From contig NZ_FCOE02000031.1 in the NCBI RefSeq assembly GCF_001544915.2, positions 31,444-95,443 on the forward strand: a stretch of 64,000 nt of DNA, in the 5' to 3' direction. This DNA is from Caballeronia pedi. GTDB lineage: Bacteria > Pseudomonadota > Gammaproteobacteria > Burkholderiales > Burkholderiaceae. Positions within the stretch are counted from its first letter, which is position 1. Every line of letters starts with the position of its first letter. This document shows positions 47,383-56,298 of the stretch, in pieces. Below the pieces are notes generated by a model. It saw only the letters and a list, made by a program, of their open reading frames with translations. It was not told where the DNA came from and did not search any database. The translations under genes and the position numbers were made by a program.

Positions 47383-48135
47383 CTACACCCCCGCTGACGC
47401 GTTCACGCTCGGCGACGCGGGCTGACTGCTCGAGCGTTCCAGCGAGAAGGCGCGGCCTACTTCCTCGGCGGCGAGGTCGACGAGCGCGCGCGTCGCGGAT
47501 TCCGCGGCGGAGGGGTCCTTCGCCTCGATCGCCTCGACCACGCTCTTCTGCGCCGCGAGCGTCGCCTCACGCACGGACTCGATGCCATCGACGATCGGAT
47601 TCACCGTCACGAGCGCGCCGCGCACGATCGCCGTCATCTGGCGAAAGAACTGGTTGCCGCTCGCCGCCACGATGCGCGTGTGCAGCACTTCGTCCGCCGC
47701 CTGATATTCCGGCTCGCCAACCTGCAAACGCGAGAGCGCGTCGAACGCATCGCGGATGCCGGCGATCTCGTCGGGCGTCGCGCGCGCCGCCGCGAGCGCT
47801 GCCGCACGCGGTTCGATCAGCATGCGGAATTCGATTACATCCCGCAAAAATGTCTGATCGGGCTTTGCGCGAAAACGCCAGCTCACCACGTCCTCGTCGA
47901 TGAGCCGCCAGTCGCTCATCGGACGAATACGCGTGCCGGTTTTTGGCCGCACGTCCAGCATGTGGCGCGCGAGCAGCATCGAGAGCGCCTCGCGCATGAC
48001 GGTGCGGCTCACGTCGAACTCCTTCGAGAGGATGTCCTGCGGTGGCAGTATCGCGCCATATTTTTGCTCGACGATCCCTGAGACGAGTCCGTCCATCACC
48101 TTCGCCACCAGCGATCGCTCTTTGTTTTCATCCAT
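47383..48135 (-). CDS. FadR-subfamily GntR transcription regulator
   Basis: A 250-residue regulator with an N-terminal winged helix (YGAILPPQDILSKEFDVSRT, VMREALSMLLARHML) and a C-terminal all-helical FCD ligand domain (about 95-235: EFRMLIEPRAAALAAARAT, FHTRI-like VLHTRIVAASGNQFF). The His/Asp positions for a metal or small carboxylate are present in the FCD domain. Ligand and target genes are unknown; sugar acid regulators of this kind often sit by Gfo/Idh/MocA or ABC genes, as here. ATG at 48133-48135. Confidence 0.88.
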   Translation of the reverse strand: MDENKERSLVAKVMDGLVSGIVEQKYGAILPPQDILSKEFDVSRTVMREALSMLLARHMLDVRPKTGTRIRPMSDWRLIDEDVVSWRFRAKPDQTFLRDVIEFRMLIEPRAAALAAARATPDEIAGIRDAFDALSRLQVGEPEYQAADEVLHTRIVAASGNQFFRQMTAIVRGALVTVNPIVDGIESVREATLAAQKSVVEAIEAKDPSAAESATRALVDLAAEEVGRAFSLERSSSQPASPSVNASAGV

Positions 48136-48616
48136 CTCGCTTCTCCCCTTCTCGCCTGTTCCGTAGCCATGTGTATGAGCGCATCGCTTTCGCTTCCAGG
48201 CCTGCGAAAGGCACGACGGGTTCCCGACAGGTCCATTCGTCGTGCTTGATACGTTGCGTCTTCGTTGCTTCGAATGCCAGTCAGGAATTTCCTGACAGGG
48301 TAATCCCTCTGGCCCCGATGTCGATGATTCGTTTTTTTCTTTATTACCGCTTCACGTGCGTCTGCTGCGCTCGCGCCGCGCGCGCGTCGTCATTCATCAG
48401 GGAAACTGAAGAATGGCGGCGTCGCAGCGCGGCGAGTGCTTTTTTTCGCGGCCCTCATGTCGTCGGACCGATCATGCACTCATTTGAGCAAGCATCACGT
48501 AGGCTTTCTGTGCGAACGCGAACGGAAGGTTGCTGGCATGGGCCATTTGTATGATCGGACGTTTGGGTCGAAAGTACCGTGGCGCGGTGCAGCGCAGCCA
48601 TTTGTCAGCGCTATGC
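48136..48616. other. Intergenic region, no gene recognised
   Basis: About 480 bp between the GntR gene and the GT4 gene. It is less G+C-rich than its surroundings with T-rich patches (about 48330-48350 and 48440-48450). Short open frames on the plus strand show no family resemblance. It presumably holds the GntR promoter and its operator. Confidence 0.6.
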
Positions 48617-49768
48617 TTAAATCGCGCCATCCGGCGTGCGGGTGCGTCGCGCCTCGAGTGTCATCTGCCGTCGTTGCAGCGATTCACGCTCCGTGAGCGT
48701 GTGCTGATAGATCGCCATGTATTCGCTGCTCACTCTTTCCAGCGATAAATGCTGCAGGTCCTGTCGCGCGCGTGCCGCGAGCTGGCCGCGCGCCTGCCGG
48801 TCGAGCAGCAGCCAGCGCAGCTTCGCCGCAGCCTGTTCGATATCGCCCGCGGGCACGAGCACGCCCGCCGCGCCTTCGTCGAGCATTTCGGGAATGCCGC
48901 CCACGCGCGTCGCCACGATCGCGCAGCCCGCCTCGCGCGCCTCGGCGATCACGAGCGGACCGGGGTCCTGATGCGAGAGCAGCGCGAATACATCGGCGCT
49001 GGCGAAGTACGGGCGGGCATCGGCGACGAAGCCGGTGAAATGCGTGACCTCCGCGATCCCGAGTTCGTCCGCGAGCGTTTCCAGCGAGCCGCGATCGGGA
49101 CCGTCGCCGACGAGATAGAGATGCGGCTCGGCCATGAACTCGCGCTCGTTCGCGGACTGCTCGCGCACGAGCGCGAACGCCTGGAGAAGATCCGCGATGC
49201 CCTTTCTGCGGTACATGCCCGCCACGCAGACGACGTTCGGATGCATGAGACGCACCGGCTTCGCGGCGGGCCGGCACACGAGCCTCGGTGCGCCCACCGC
49301 GCCATTGAGCACGATCGACATGCGTTCAGGCCCGATGCCGCGCGCCTGGAGATCCAGCGCGACCGCGCGGCTCACGGCCACCATGCGATCGCCGGTGCGC
49401 ACGAGCGACGCGCTTTTCTGCAGTTCGTGATGCACGGTCGTGACGAGCGCGAAGCGCCGCCGCATGCTGCCGAAACGCGAAATGAGCGCGCCGGTCATCA
49501 TGTGGGCGTGAACGATATCGGGATCGAAGCGATCGATGAGACGATTGAAGCCCGCGATCATCGACGGCACGCGCCACGGCTGTCGCGATTGCTGCAGCGG
49601 GATATGCGTGATGCCGTGACGTCGCAACAGCGGCTCGAAGCCGCCGCCGGACGACGCCACGACGATGTCCTGACCCATGCGCGCCTGCATGCAGGCAAGA
49701 TCGACCATCATGTTGACGGTGCCGTTGCCGATCGTCTGCGCGTGATTGGCGAGATGGACTATTCGCAT
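48617..49768 (-). CDS. Glycosyltransferase family 4
   Basis: A 383-residue GT-B glycosyltransferase. The N-terminal acceptor domain starts MRIVHLANHAQTIGNGTVNM with the G-rich loop, and the donor site is in the C-terminal half: MYRRKGIADLLQAFALV, LYLVGDGPDRGSLETLADEL and the E-x7-E type segment IAEAREAGCAIVATRVGGIP. Probably acts in surface polysaccharide synthesis, in line with the WcaJ-like transferase 4 kb away; partner sugars are unknown. No operon partner is adjacent. Confidence 0.88.
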   Translation of the reverse strand: MRIVHLANHAQTIGNGTVNMMVDLACMQARMGQDIVVASSGGGFEPLLRRHGITHIPLQQSRQPWRVPSMIAGFNRLIDRFDPDIVHAHMMTGALISRFGSMRRRFALVTTVHHELQKSASLVRTGDRMVAVSRAVALDLQARGIGPERMSIVLNGAVGAPRLVCRPAAKPVRLMHPNVVCVAGMYRRKGIADLLQAFALVREQSANEREFMAEPHLYLVGDGPDRGSLETLADELGIAEVTHFTGFVADARPYFASADVFALLSHQDPGPLVIAEAREAGCAIVATRVGGIPEMLDEGAAGVLVPAGDIEQAAAKLRWLLLDRQARGQLAARARQDLQHLSLERVSSEYMAIYQHTLTERESLQRRQMTLEARRTRTPDGAI

Positions 49769-49960
49769 GAGATAGGCTGTTTATACGCTCGCCGGTTCGT
49801 GCCGGCGGCGTTGATCTTATTGTTTCGAGGACACGTTTCGCGGCAGCTCGCGCCGCCTCGATCCTTGTTCCTGCCTCGATGCCTGGACTGTCCACGCCGT
49901 GATGCTGGCTTCTGTCGCTGCGCACCGGTTACGGCGCACGCAGCGTGTCTCCGGTGGCGC

Positions 49961-50467
49961 TTAGAGCAACTCGTAGGTGGTAGCGTTGTCACTTGCCGCG
50001 AACTGCACCTGACGGCTCTTTCTCGTCAGACCGATGTACGGCATGCCGTGCTCGAGAAACGGCCCTTCGGTCTTGCGAAAGCCGAACGCCTCATAGAAAC
50101 CGCGCAGGCTGACGGGCGCCGTCAGACGCACGCCGCGGCCGGGCCAGCGCTCCGCCGTCACCGCGAGCAACCGTTCGATTAGCGCGTGCGCGGTGCCATC
50201 GCCGCGGCGCAGCGGGCTCGTCAAGATCTTGTCCACCACCACTTCGGGATCTTCCGCGTCGCCCGCGTGAATACGCGCATAGGCGAGCACCGGCATCGAA
50301 CGGCTCATGTCTTCCGCCGCGAATATATGCGTGCCTGTTTCGTCGCGGCCATCCGGATCGAGATGGACGTGCGACTGTTCGACCACGAACACCGCACTGC
50401 GCGCGCGCAAAATCAAATAAAGCTCACGCGCAGTGAGTTGTTCGAAATCCAGGATTTTCCAGTTCAT
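49961..50467 (-). CDS. GNAT acetyltransferase, ElaA-like
   Basis: A 168-residue protein of the ElaA type within GNAT. Typical are MNWKILDFEQLTARELYLIL, the LRARSAVFVVEQ motif, the phosphate loop region SPLRRGDGTAHALIERLL and GFYEAFGFRKTEGPFLEHGM. Substrate of ElaA proteins is not known. The gene stands alone between the GT4 gene and an aminotransferase-like fragment. Confidence 0.85.
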   Translation of the reverse strand: MNWKILDFEQLTARELYLILRARSAVFVVEQSHVHLDPDGRDETGTHIFAAEDMSRSMPVLAYARIHAGDAEDPEVVVDKILTSPLRRGDGTAHALIERLLAVTAERWPGRGVRLTAPVSLRGFYEAFGFRKTEGPFLEHGMPYIGLTRKSRQVQFAASDNATTYELL

Positions 50468-50535
50468 CGATTATCTCCATGCTTTACCGGTAATTACCGG
50501 CGTTGCGACGATTAAACCTTACGTGCCGACCCGCC

Positions 50536-50745
50536 TTAATTCAGTGCGCCATCGCACCGACCCCAACCCTGCGCGCCTTTCAAATAAGCTCGACCACACG
50601 CAGACAGGCGTCCCGGGGAAAAAGACGCCTGCCCGACGTTCGAAACGATCACGCGACGGCCCTCGCTGCGGGCCGCCGCGCGTGCTCGCATGGCGTCGAT
50701 AGCGCTCGCGTAATAGGGCACCTTCATGGGAAAATCAAAATGCAT
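50536..50745 (-). pseudogene. Possible remnant of a PLP aminotransferase N-terminus
   Basis: A 69-codon frame with good high-G+C codon use. Its middle, AIDAMRARAAARSEGRRVIV followed by SNVGQASFSPG, resembles the N-terminal helix and the V-G-Q/E-P-x-F segment of class I/II aminotransferases, and the KGAQGW near the end recalls the GYT-type region about 20 residues further in those enzymes. The frame then stops, about 330 residues too early. This reading rests on short, memory-based resemblance; it could also be an unrelated small protein or a chance frame. Confidence 0.3.
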
Positions 50746-50849
50746 ACCGCCATCGAACGCGACGGGCGCGCACGATTAAAACCAAAAGCACACGCGCTTT
50801 CACGCATACGCGGTATCGGACGCCGGCCTTCCCGGCCCGAGGTCACGGC

Positions 50850-51872
50850 ATGAGCGCGTTCCATACGAGCGGTGTGACGAATTCAGGCGCGAGTCGTTCC
50901 CGCGTCGTGTCGCTCGATCCTTTGCGCATGCGTGCGCGGCGTCATCATGCGCATGCGCTGCATCGGGGCGAGCGCATCTGGCGCGAAGGCGTCGCGCCCA
51001 TCGACCTATGGATAGAACTCCTGCATGGCAACGGGCTCGAGCCGCGCGCGGCGCTTGCGTTCACCGTCGCTCAGGACTTCGAAGCCGATCAGTTCACGCT
51101 CGGCAAGCTGCCGTTCGAGGATATCGAAAAGCTGTACGGCTTGCAGGTGCAGGAGCTGGCGGTTTTCGACTCGCTGGAGGAACGCGCGCTCGTGCAGACG
51201 CGTCGCGGCAACACCGTGCTCGTCGAGGTCGATGCGTTCTTCCTGCCCGACATGCGCGCCGGTTCGTATCGCCGCGAGCATGCGAAGACGACCATCGGCA
51301 TCGATGTGATCGACCCCGATGCGCGCCGTCTCGGCTACTTTCATCACACGGGTTATCACCTGCTCGACGGCGATGATTACGACGGCATCTTGCGTCCCGA
51401 CGGCACGCACGAGCTCTTTCCGCATGTCGAATTCGTCAAGCGCGTGCGGGATTCGCTGTCAGGCACCTCGCGCGCCGAAGTCTCGGCGGACCTGTTGTGC
51501 GCGCATCTGCTGCGGCGACCGGCGGATAACCCCATCACACGCTGGCGCGCGGCGTTCCCCGAGCATGTCGAAGCGATGATCGCGCGCGGCGAGCCTTACG
51601 CGCGCTTCTATGCGTCCAACGTGATGCGACAGCTCGGCGCGAACTTCGAACTGCTCGCGCATTACCTGCAATGGATGCGTGAACAAGGCTTCGACATTCC
51701 TGTGCAGGCGAATGCGGCCGCGCGCAAGATCGCGAGCGAAACGATGGTCATGCAGTGCCGCCTCGCACGCGCGCTGTCGCGCGGCCGCAGCGAGCCATGC
51801 GATGCATCGTTCGATCTCATCGAGAATGCCTACGAACGCGTGATTCCCGCGCTCGCCGATATCGTGTGCTGA
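50850..51872 (+). CDS. DUF1839 family protein
   Basis: A 340-residue protein of the DUF1839 family, recognised from segments such as IDLWIELLHGNGLEPRAALA, TVAQDFEADQFTLGKLPFED and VDAFFLPDMRAGSYRREH. No signal peptide or membrane segment is seen, and there is no known catalytic motif. Function is unknown; I recall family members near amino-acid:carrier-protein ligases in other bacteria, but no such gene is visible here. ATG at 50850; upstream lies an aminotransferase-like fragment on the opposite strand. Confidence 0.75.
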   Translation: MSAFHTSGVTNSGASRSRVVSLDPLRMRARRHHAHALHRGERIWREGVAPIDLWIELLHGNGLEPRAALAFTVAQDFEADQFTLGKLPFEDIEKLYGLQVQELAVFDSLEERALVQTRRGNTVLVEVDAFFLPDMRAGSYRREHAKTTIGIDVIDPDARRLGYFHHTGYHLLDGDDYDGILRPDGTHELFPHVEFVKRVRDSLSGTSRAEVSADLLCAHLLRRPADNPITRWRAAFPEHVEAMIARGEPYARFYASNVMRQLGANFELLAHYLQWMREQGFDIPVQANAAARKIASETMVMQCRLARALSRGRSEPCDASFDLIENAYERVIPALADIVC

Positions 51873-52864
51873 TCAACTGATTCACTTCAGCACACGCTTG
51901 CTGCAAAAACATAGTTGAGCCTCTGTTTCAAGGGGTTTTTCATTCATTTACGTCCGCATTGCATATTCCTTTTTATGACCTCGTGATGTCCGAGAGGCAT
52001 GCGGCGCGACGAGTAATTCACGCGCGTTAATCGGTTCCGCATGAAATTGTCCTCGATGAAACATTTCGCGACGCCTCCCGTGTGCGCGAACCAACGTTGC
52101 GCAAAGCATCAATCCGAGGACATCCGGGCAAACGTTTCGCGCAGGGGCCGTCGTCCGTCAGTTCGCTGTGGGATGCGCTACAAGCCCTGTGTGGGGCACC
52201 TCACGCAACATGCGTCGTGGCTGACGCATTTTCGCGCGCGGCGTGGCGCACGGATTTTTCAGAATGTGCAATCGGCGCAACCTTTCCACTTCGTGCAACG
52301 CCCGGCGGCAGACTTTGCGCATAAGCCGCAAAGCCCCGTCCACAAAGGCCTCGCGGGAAATTGCGCGCGCGCGAAAATTATGCGCGATCGCGGCCCCGCG
52401 AATCGCATGGAACACGGATGAATCAATTTCCAATGTCCCTACGAAAGAAGGTGTGCTGTAGAGGGGATGTCGACCTGTGAGGCTTGTCGCACGGTGGTCG
52501 GAAACGACCGGACCACCATTCGGGGGGATTGCGCAGAGGAAACTCATCGGGGCACAAAGGGATTCCTAAGACCACCAATGTTCAAGACTGAAACAAAAAC
52601 GCTGCGCTGCGCTGCATCACGACCAGTACATCCGCTATGACGTCCCGCCAGCATTGCGATTGCCGTCATTGGCATAGTCCTCGCTATTAGAGACCCGCAA
52701 CCCGAATCAGCGCGAACAACAAAATGGATTCAAGCGCGAACGGGTGGCTACGGGGCTGGTGTGATGCTCCTTCAATACGAACGCACGCGGAAATGTTCGA
52801 AGATGCTCACACCAGTAAATAAAAATTGAAGCGCAACGCGCGAAGTCACGAGAGAGAACAAATC
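51873..52864. other. Nearly 1 kb intergenic region before the Crp-like gene
   Basis: No convincing gene on either strand; the frames that are open (e.g. 52041-52421 plus, 52158-52547 minus) do not look like proteins. The region is less G+C-rich than its neighbours and holds an inverted repeat at 52756-52815. It may carry promoters or a small RNA for the exopolysaccharide gene pair downstream. Confidence 0.6.
52756..52815. repeat. Inverted repeat CTGGTGTGA ... TCACACCAG, 50-110 bp before the Crp-like gene
   Basis: Perfect 9-bp arms at 52756-52764 and 52807-52815, 51 bp apart from start to start. The arms contain TGTGA and TCACA, the half-sites of the CRP family. GATGCTC is also directly repeated at 52763-52769 and 52802-52808. 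Confidence 0.6.
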
Positions 52865-53611
52865 ATGCTGACCCTCCAGTCCGACCTGCACGGCAATCAC
52901 CTCCTCGGCGCACTTCCGGCGCACGAATGGCAAGCGCTCACACCGCATCTCGAACTCGTTCAACTGCGCACCGAACAACTGCTGTGCGATTCGGGCCAAC
53001 GCATTCATCACGTCTACTTCCCGACGACGGCGATCATCTCGCTGCTGCACACGATGGAAGACGGCGGCTCCGTCGAGATCGCCGCAGTGGGCCGCGAAGG
53101 CATGACGGGCGTGCCCGTGCTGACCGGCGGCGAAACGATGCCCACGCGCGTGCAGGTGCAGTGCCCCGGTTTCGCCTATCGCATGAGCGCGCAAGCCCTG
53201 CGCGAGCAATTCGGCCGCTCGGACTTTCTGCGCCGCCTGATGCTGCTCTATATGCAAGCGCTTCTTACGCAGGTCGCGCAGACGGCCGCATGCAATCGCC
53301 ATCACTCGCTGAACAAGCAACTTTGCCGCTGGCTGTTGATCGAAATCGATCGTACCGCGTCGAACGAGCTGCAAGTCACGCAGCAACTGATCGCCGACAT
53401 GCTGGGCGTGCGCCGTGAAGGCGTGACCGAAGCGGCGGGCAAGCTGCACGACGCCGGTCTTATCCATCACAGCCGCGGCTGCATCAAGGTCGTGGATCGC
53501 GAGGGCCTGGAAGCACGCGCATGCGAGTGCTACGGGCTCGTCAAGCGGGAATTCGACCGACTACTCCCGCGTCTCCGAGCAACCGAGGCCGCATCGGCCT
53601 CAAGTGTCTAA
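52865..53611 (+). CDS. Crp/Fnr family transcription regulator
   Basis: A 248-residue regulator. N-terminal cNMP-type beta-roll (about 20-125; TEQLLCDSGQRIHHVYFPT, GREGMTGVPVLTGGE), then the dimerisation helix and a C-terminal winged helix (LQVTQQLIADMLGVRREGVT, EAAGKLHDAGLI). The Fnr-type N-terminal Cys cluster is absent, so it is not an oxygen sensor of that kind; whether it binds cyclic nucleotides is not visible. ATG at 52865 has GAGAGAG upstream. The WcaJ-like gene starts 13 bp after it, so it likely regulates exopolysaccharide production. Confidence 0.9.
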   Translation: MLTLQSDLHGNHLLGALPAHEWQALTPHLELVQLRTEQLLCDSGQRIHHVYFPTTAIISLLHTMEDGGSVEIAAVGREGMTGVPVLTGGETMPTRVQVQCPGFAYRMSAQALREQFGRSDFLRRLMLLYMQALLTQVAQTAACNRHHSLNKQLCRWLLIEIDRTASNELQVTQQLIADMLGVRREGVTEAAGKLHDAGLIHHSRGCIKVVDREGLEARACECYGLVKREFDRLLPRLRATEAASASSV

Positions 53612-53624
53612 CCGGTTTGGATGA

Positions 53625-55067
53625 ATGCAAGAAAAAAATCACGATTTGTTTGGCTGGCTGGCGCGCTTTCTGGATGTATGTCTGATCATTGCGGGCGGAT
53701 TGATCGCGCATGACGTACGCTTTTCGTCGCTGGATTTCAGCGACATCGAAAGGCTGCTGATCGCGTTCAACTCCGCGCTCGCCCTTCTCCTCTTCCCCGC
53801 ATTCGGCGTGTACGAAGCCTGGCGTGGCAAGCCGCTCGCCATGATGCTGGCGCGCGTCACGCTCGCCTGGATGGCCGTGGTCGCCGCGGGCCTGCTGCTC
53901 GCGTTCACGCTGCATCGCATGGATGCGGTGTCGCGCCTGTGGTTCGCCTATTCCACACTGATTTCCGGTGCGCTCATCGTTGCGGCGAAATGCGTCGTGT
54001 ATACCGGTCTGCGCCTGGTGCGCGGGCACGGACTCAACCAGCGCACGGTGGCTATCGTCGGCGCGCAGGGCTTTTCGCGCACCCTGCTCGCGCATCTGAG
54101 CAGCACGCCCGAGCAAGGCTTCACGCCCGTCTGCGTGCTCGACATGACCAGCGACGCGGAACTGCACGCGACCGGCGCCCACGGCGTGACCGCGCCGACG
54201 TCCGCAATCGGCATGGGAGGCAATCGTTTGCCGGTGCTGAACGATTTCGACGAGCTCGTCGAGAAGGTGCGCGCCGAGGACATCAATGAAGTGTGGCTCG
54301 CGCTGCCGCTGTCGCAGGAGCACACGATCTATCGCTTCGTGCACGCGCTGCGTCACGACTTCGTGAATCTGCGGCTGATTCCGGACACGCGCAGCATCTC
54401 GCTTTTCAATCACTCGATGACCGACGTCGGCGGGCTCGCCACCATCAACCTGACGACTTCGCCCGTCAGCACGCTGCAAATGTGGCCGAAGCTGCTGTTC
54501 GACCGGCTCTTCGCGGCGACGGCGCTGCTCGCGCTCGCTCCGCTGCTGATTTCCATCGCGATCGCGGTGAAGGCGACGTCGAGTGGTCCGGTGTTCTTCA
54601 CGCAGAACCGCAAGGGCGCGGACGGACGGCCGTTCCGCATCTACAAGTTCCGCTCGATGGCGGTGCACCAGGAAAACCACGGCAACGTCACGCAGGCGAC
54701 GCGCAACGATCCGCGCGTGACGAAGGTCGGCGCGTTCCTGCGGCGCACGAGCCTCGACGAACTGCCGCAGTTCCTGAACGTGCTGTTCGGGCACATGTCG
54801 GTGGTGGGGCCGCGCCCGCATGCGCTGGAACACGACGACCTCTACAAGGATCTCGTCTACGGATACATGTTCCGCTATCGCATCAAGCCGGGCATCACGG
54901 GCTGGGCGCAGGTGAACGGCTATCGCGGCGCGACCGAGAAAGTCGAAAAGATGCAGAGCCGCGTGAAGTTCGACCTGTTTTATATCCACAACTGGTCGTT
55001 CTGGTTCGACATCAAGATCGTCGCGATGACGATGTTCAAGGGCTTCATCGGACGCAACGCGTATTGA
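53625..55067 (+). CDS. Undecaprenyl-phosphate glucose phosphotransferase (WcaJ-like)
   Basis: Membrane enzyme of 480 residues that starts exopolysaccharide repeat units by moving glucose-1-phosphate from UDP-glucose to undecaprenyl phosphate. Four to five N-terminal hydrophobic segments (about 10-110), a Rossmann-like middle (TVAIVGAQGFSRTLLAHLSS) and a C-terminal bacterial sugar transferase domain with FFTQNRKGADGRPFRIYKFR, RRTSLDELPQFLNVLFG, MSVVGPRPHALEHD and YRIKPGITGWAQVNGYRG. No polymerase or export genes of the EPS cluster follow; the gene ends in a terminator. Which sugar (glucose or galactose) is used is inferred. Confidence 0.9.
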   Translation: MQEKNHDLFGWLARFLDVCLIIAGGLIAHDVRFSSLDFSDIERLLIAFNSALALLLFPAFGVYEAWRGKPLAMMLARVTLAWMAVVAAGLLLAFTLHRMDAVSRLWFAYSTLISGALIVAAKCVVYTGLRLVRGHGLNQRTVAIVGAQGFSRTLLAHLSSTPEQGFTPVCVLDMTSDAELHATGAHGVTAPTSAIGMGGNRLPVLNDFDELVEKVRAEDINEVWLALPLSQEHTIYRFVHALRHDFVNLRLIPDTRSISLFNHSMTDVGGLATINLTTSPVSTLQMWPKLLFDRLFAATALLALAPLLISIAIAVKATSSGPVFFTQNRKGADGRPFRIYKFRSMAVHQENHGNVTQATRNDPRVTKVGAFLRRTSLDELPQFLNVLFGHMSVVGPRPHALEHDDLYKDLVYGYMFRYRIKPGITGWAQVNGYRGATEKVEKMQSRVKFDLFYIHNWSFWFDIKIVAMTMFKGFIGRNAY

Positions 55068-55081
55068 TCGGCCTCGCAACG

Positions 55082-55120
55082 ACAAAAGCCCGGCGACTCG
55101 CATCGCCGGGCTTTTGTCTT
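55082..55120. terminator. Bidirectional terminator between the WcaJ-like gene and rpiA
   Basis: AGCCCGGCGA (55087-55096), loop CTCGCA, TCGCCGGGCT (55103-55112), with AAA before and TTTTG after. It serves both convergent genes. Confidence 0.88.
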
Positions 55121-55134
55121 GTTTCGCGTCCGGA

Positions 55135-55824
55135 CTACTTGTAGTCGATCCGCTCGACGCCCGTTTCCGTGCCGAGCAGACAGAGGTTCGCGCCGCGCGC
55201 CGCGAACAGCCCGACCGTCACGACACCCGGCCACGCGTTGATTTGCGCTTCGAGCGCGCGCGGATCGGTGATCGAAAGTCCTTTCACGTCGATGATCTCG
55301 TTGCCGTTGTCCGTGATGAACGGCGAGCCGTCCTTCGTCACGCGCACGATCGGCACGCCGCCCAGCGCCGCGAGCTTGCGGCCGATCGCGGTGCGCGCCA
55401 TCGGCACGACTTCGACGGGCAGCGGGAATGTGCCCATCACCGGCACGCGCTTGCTCGCGTCCGCGATGCACACGAACACGTCCGCCACCGACGCGACGAT
55501 TTTCTCGCGCGTGAGCGCGCCGCCGCCGCCCTTGATCATCGCGCCGGACGCGTCGATTTCGTCGGCGCCGTCGACGTAGATGGAGAGCGTTTCGATATCG
55601 TTCAGATCGAACACCTGAAAGCCGTGCGATTCGAGGCGCGCGGTGGTCGCGAGCGAACTCGACACCGCGCCGCGATAACGCGCTTTCGACTTCGCGATGG
55701 CGTCGATGAAGCAATTGGCCGTCGATCCGGTGCCGACGCCGATGATCGCGCCTTCCGGCACGGTCGCGTTCACGTAGTCGGCGGCGGCCTGGCCGACCAG
55801 TTGCTTGAGTTCGTCTTGAGTCAT
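55135..55824 (-). CDS. rpiA: Ribose-5-phosphate isomerase A
   Basis: Interconverts ribose-5-P and ribulose-5-P in the pentose phosphate pathway. About 229 residues. Seen: GVGTGSTANCFIDAIAK, SSLATTARLESHGF, VDGADEIDASGAMIKGGGGA, LTREKIVASVADVFVCIADASK (split over two motifs) and VTKDGSPFITDNGN. ATG at 55822-55824 is the family start. Convergent with the WcaJ-like gene; its upstream neighbour on the same strand is a SirB2-like gene 65 bp away. Confidence 0.96.
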   Translation of the reverse strand: MTQDELKQLVGQAAADYVNATVPEGAIIGVGTGSTANCFIDAIAKSKARYRGAVSSSLATTARLESHGFQVFDLNDIETLSIYVDGADEIDASGAMIKGGGGALTREKIVASVADVFVCIADASKRVPVMGTFPLPVEVVPMARTAIGRKLAALGGVPIVRVTKDGSPFITDNGNEIIDVKGLSITDPRALEAQINAWPGVVTVGLFAARGANLCLLGTETGVERIDYK

Positions 55825-55889
55825 GGGTGCGGTGCTGCTTGTAGGAGAAAACTGAGATTTTATCGGAGCGCGGCGGGCGGCCGCGCGGA

Positions 55890-56285
55890 TCATGCAATCG
55901 CGCGCAGGAAACCGAGCGGATCGTGCGTGCGCGCGACCGACGCGATGAACGCGAACACGATGATCGCGAGAACGCCGAAGACGGCGCGCGCGCCCTTCGT
56001 GCGGCCACGCTTCAACGCGAGCGTGCCGAGCACGATATAGACGACGAGGCCCGCGATTTTCGCGCCGAGCCACGCGGCGTTCGCGGAAAAGCCGATGATC
56101 GCGACCAGTGCGATCGCGCTCACGAGCAGCAGCGTGTCGACGATGTGCGGGAGGATTTTCGTGGCGCGCGCGTTCAGGTGACGCGAGTCCATCAGCATCC
56201 AGATCCAGCGCAGCACGAAACCCGCGATGGAAAGGCCCGCGCAGGTCATGTGAAGCGCGCGCAACGGCAGGAAATAGTCGCCCAT
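55890..56285 (-). CDS. SirB2 family membrane protein
   Basis: A 131-residue protein with four hydrophobic segments, of the SirB2/YchQ type: LRALHMTCAGLSIAGFVLRW, LNARATKILPHIVDTLLLVS, AWLGAKIAGLVVYIVLGTLA, and a last helix VFGVLAIIVFAFIASVA. Function is unknown. Lies between amiD-like and rpiA genes on the same strand; 13 bp from the amidase stop. Confidence 0.85.
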   Translation of the reverse strand: MGDYFLPLRALHMTCAGLSIAGFVLRWIWMLMDSRHLNARATKILPHIVDTLLLVSAIALVAIIGFSANAAWLGAKIAGLVVYIVLGTLALKRGRTKGARAVFGVLAIIVFAFIASVARTHDPLGFLRAIA

Positions 56286-56298
56286 GGCGGATTCCTTC

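Noticed and set aside
52041..52547. Two opposed open frames (126 and 129 residues) in the gap before the Crp-like gene
   Set aside because: No family resemblance, no ribosome site, and an amino-acid mix typical of noncoding frames.
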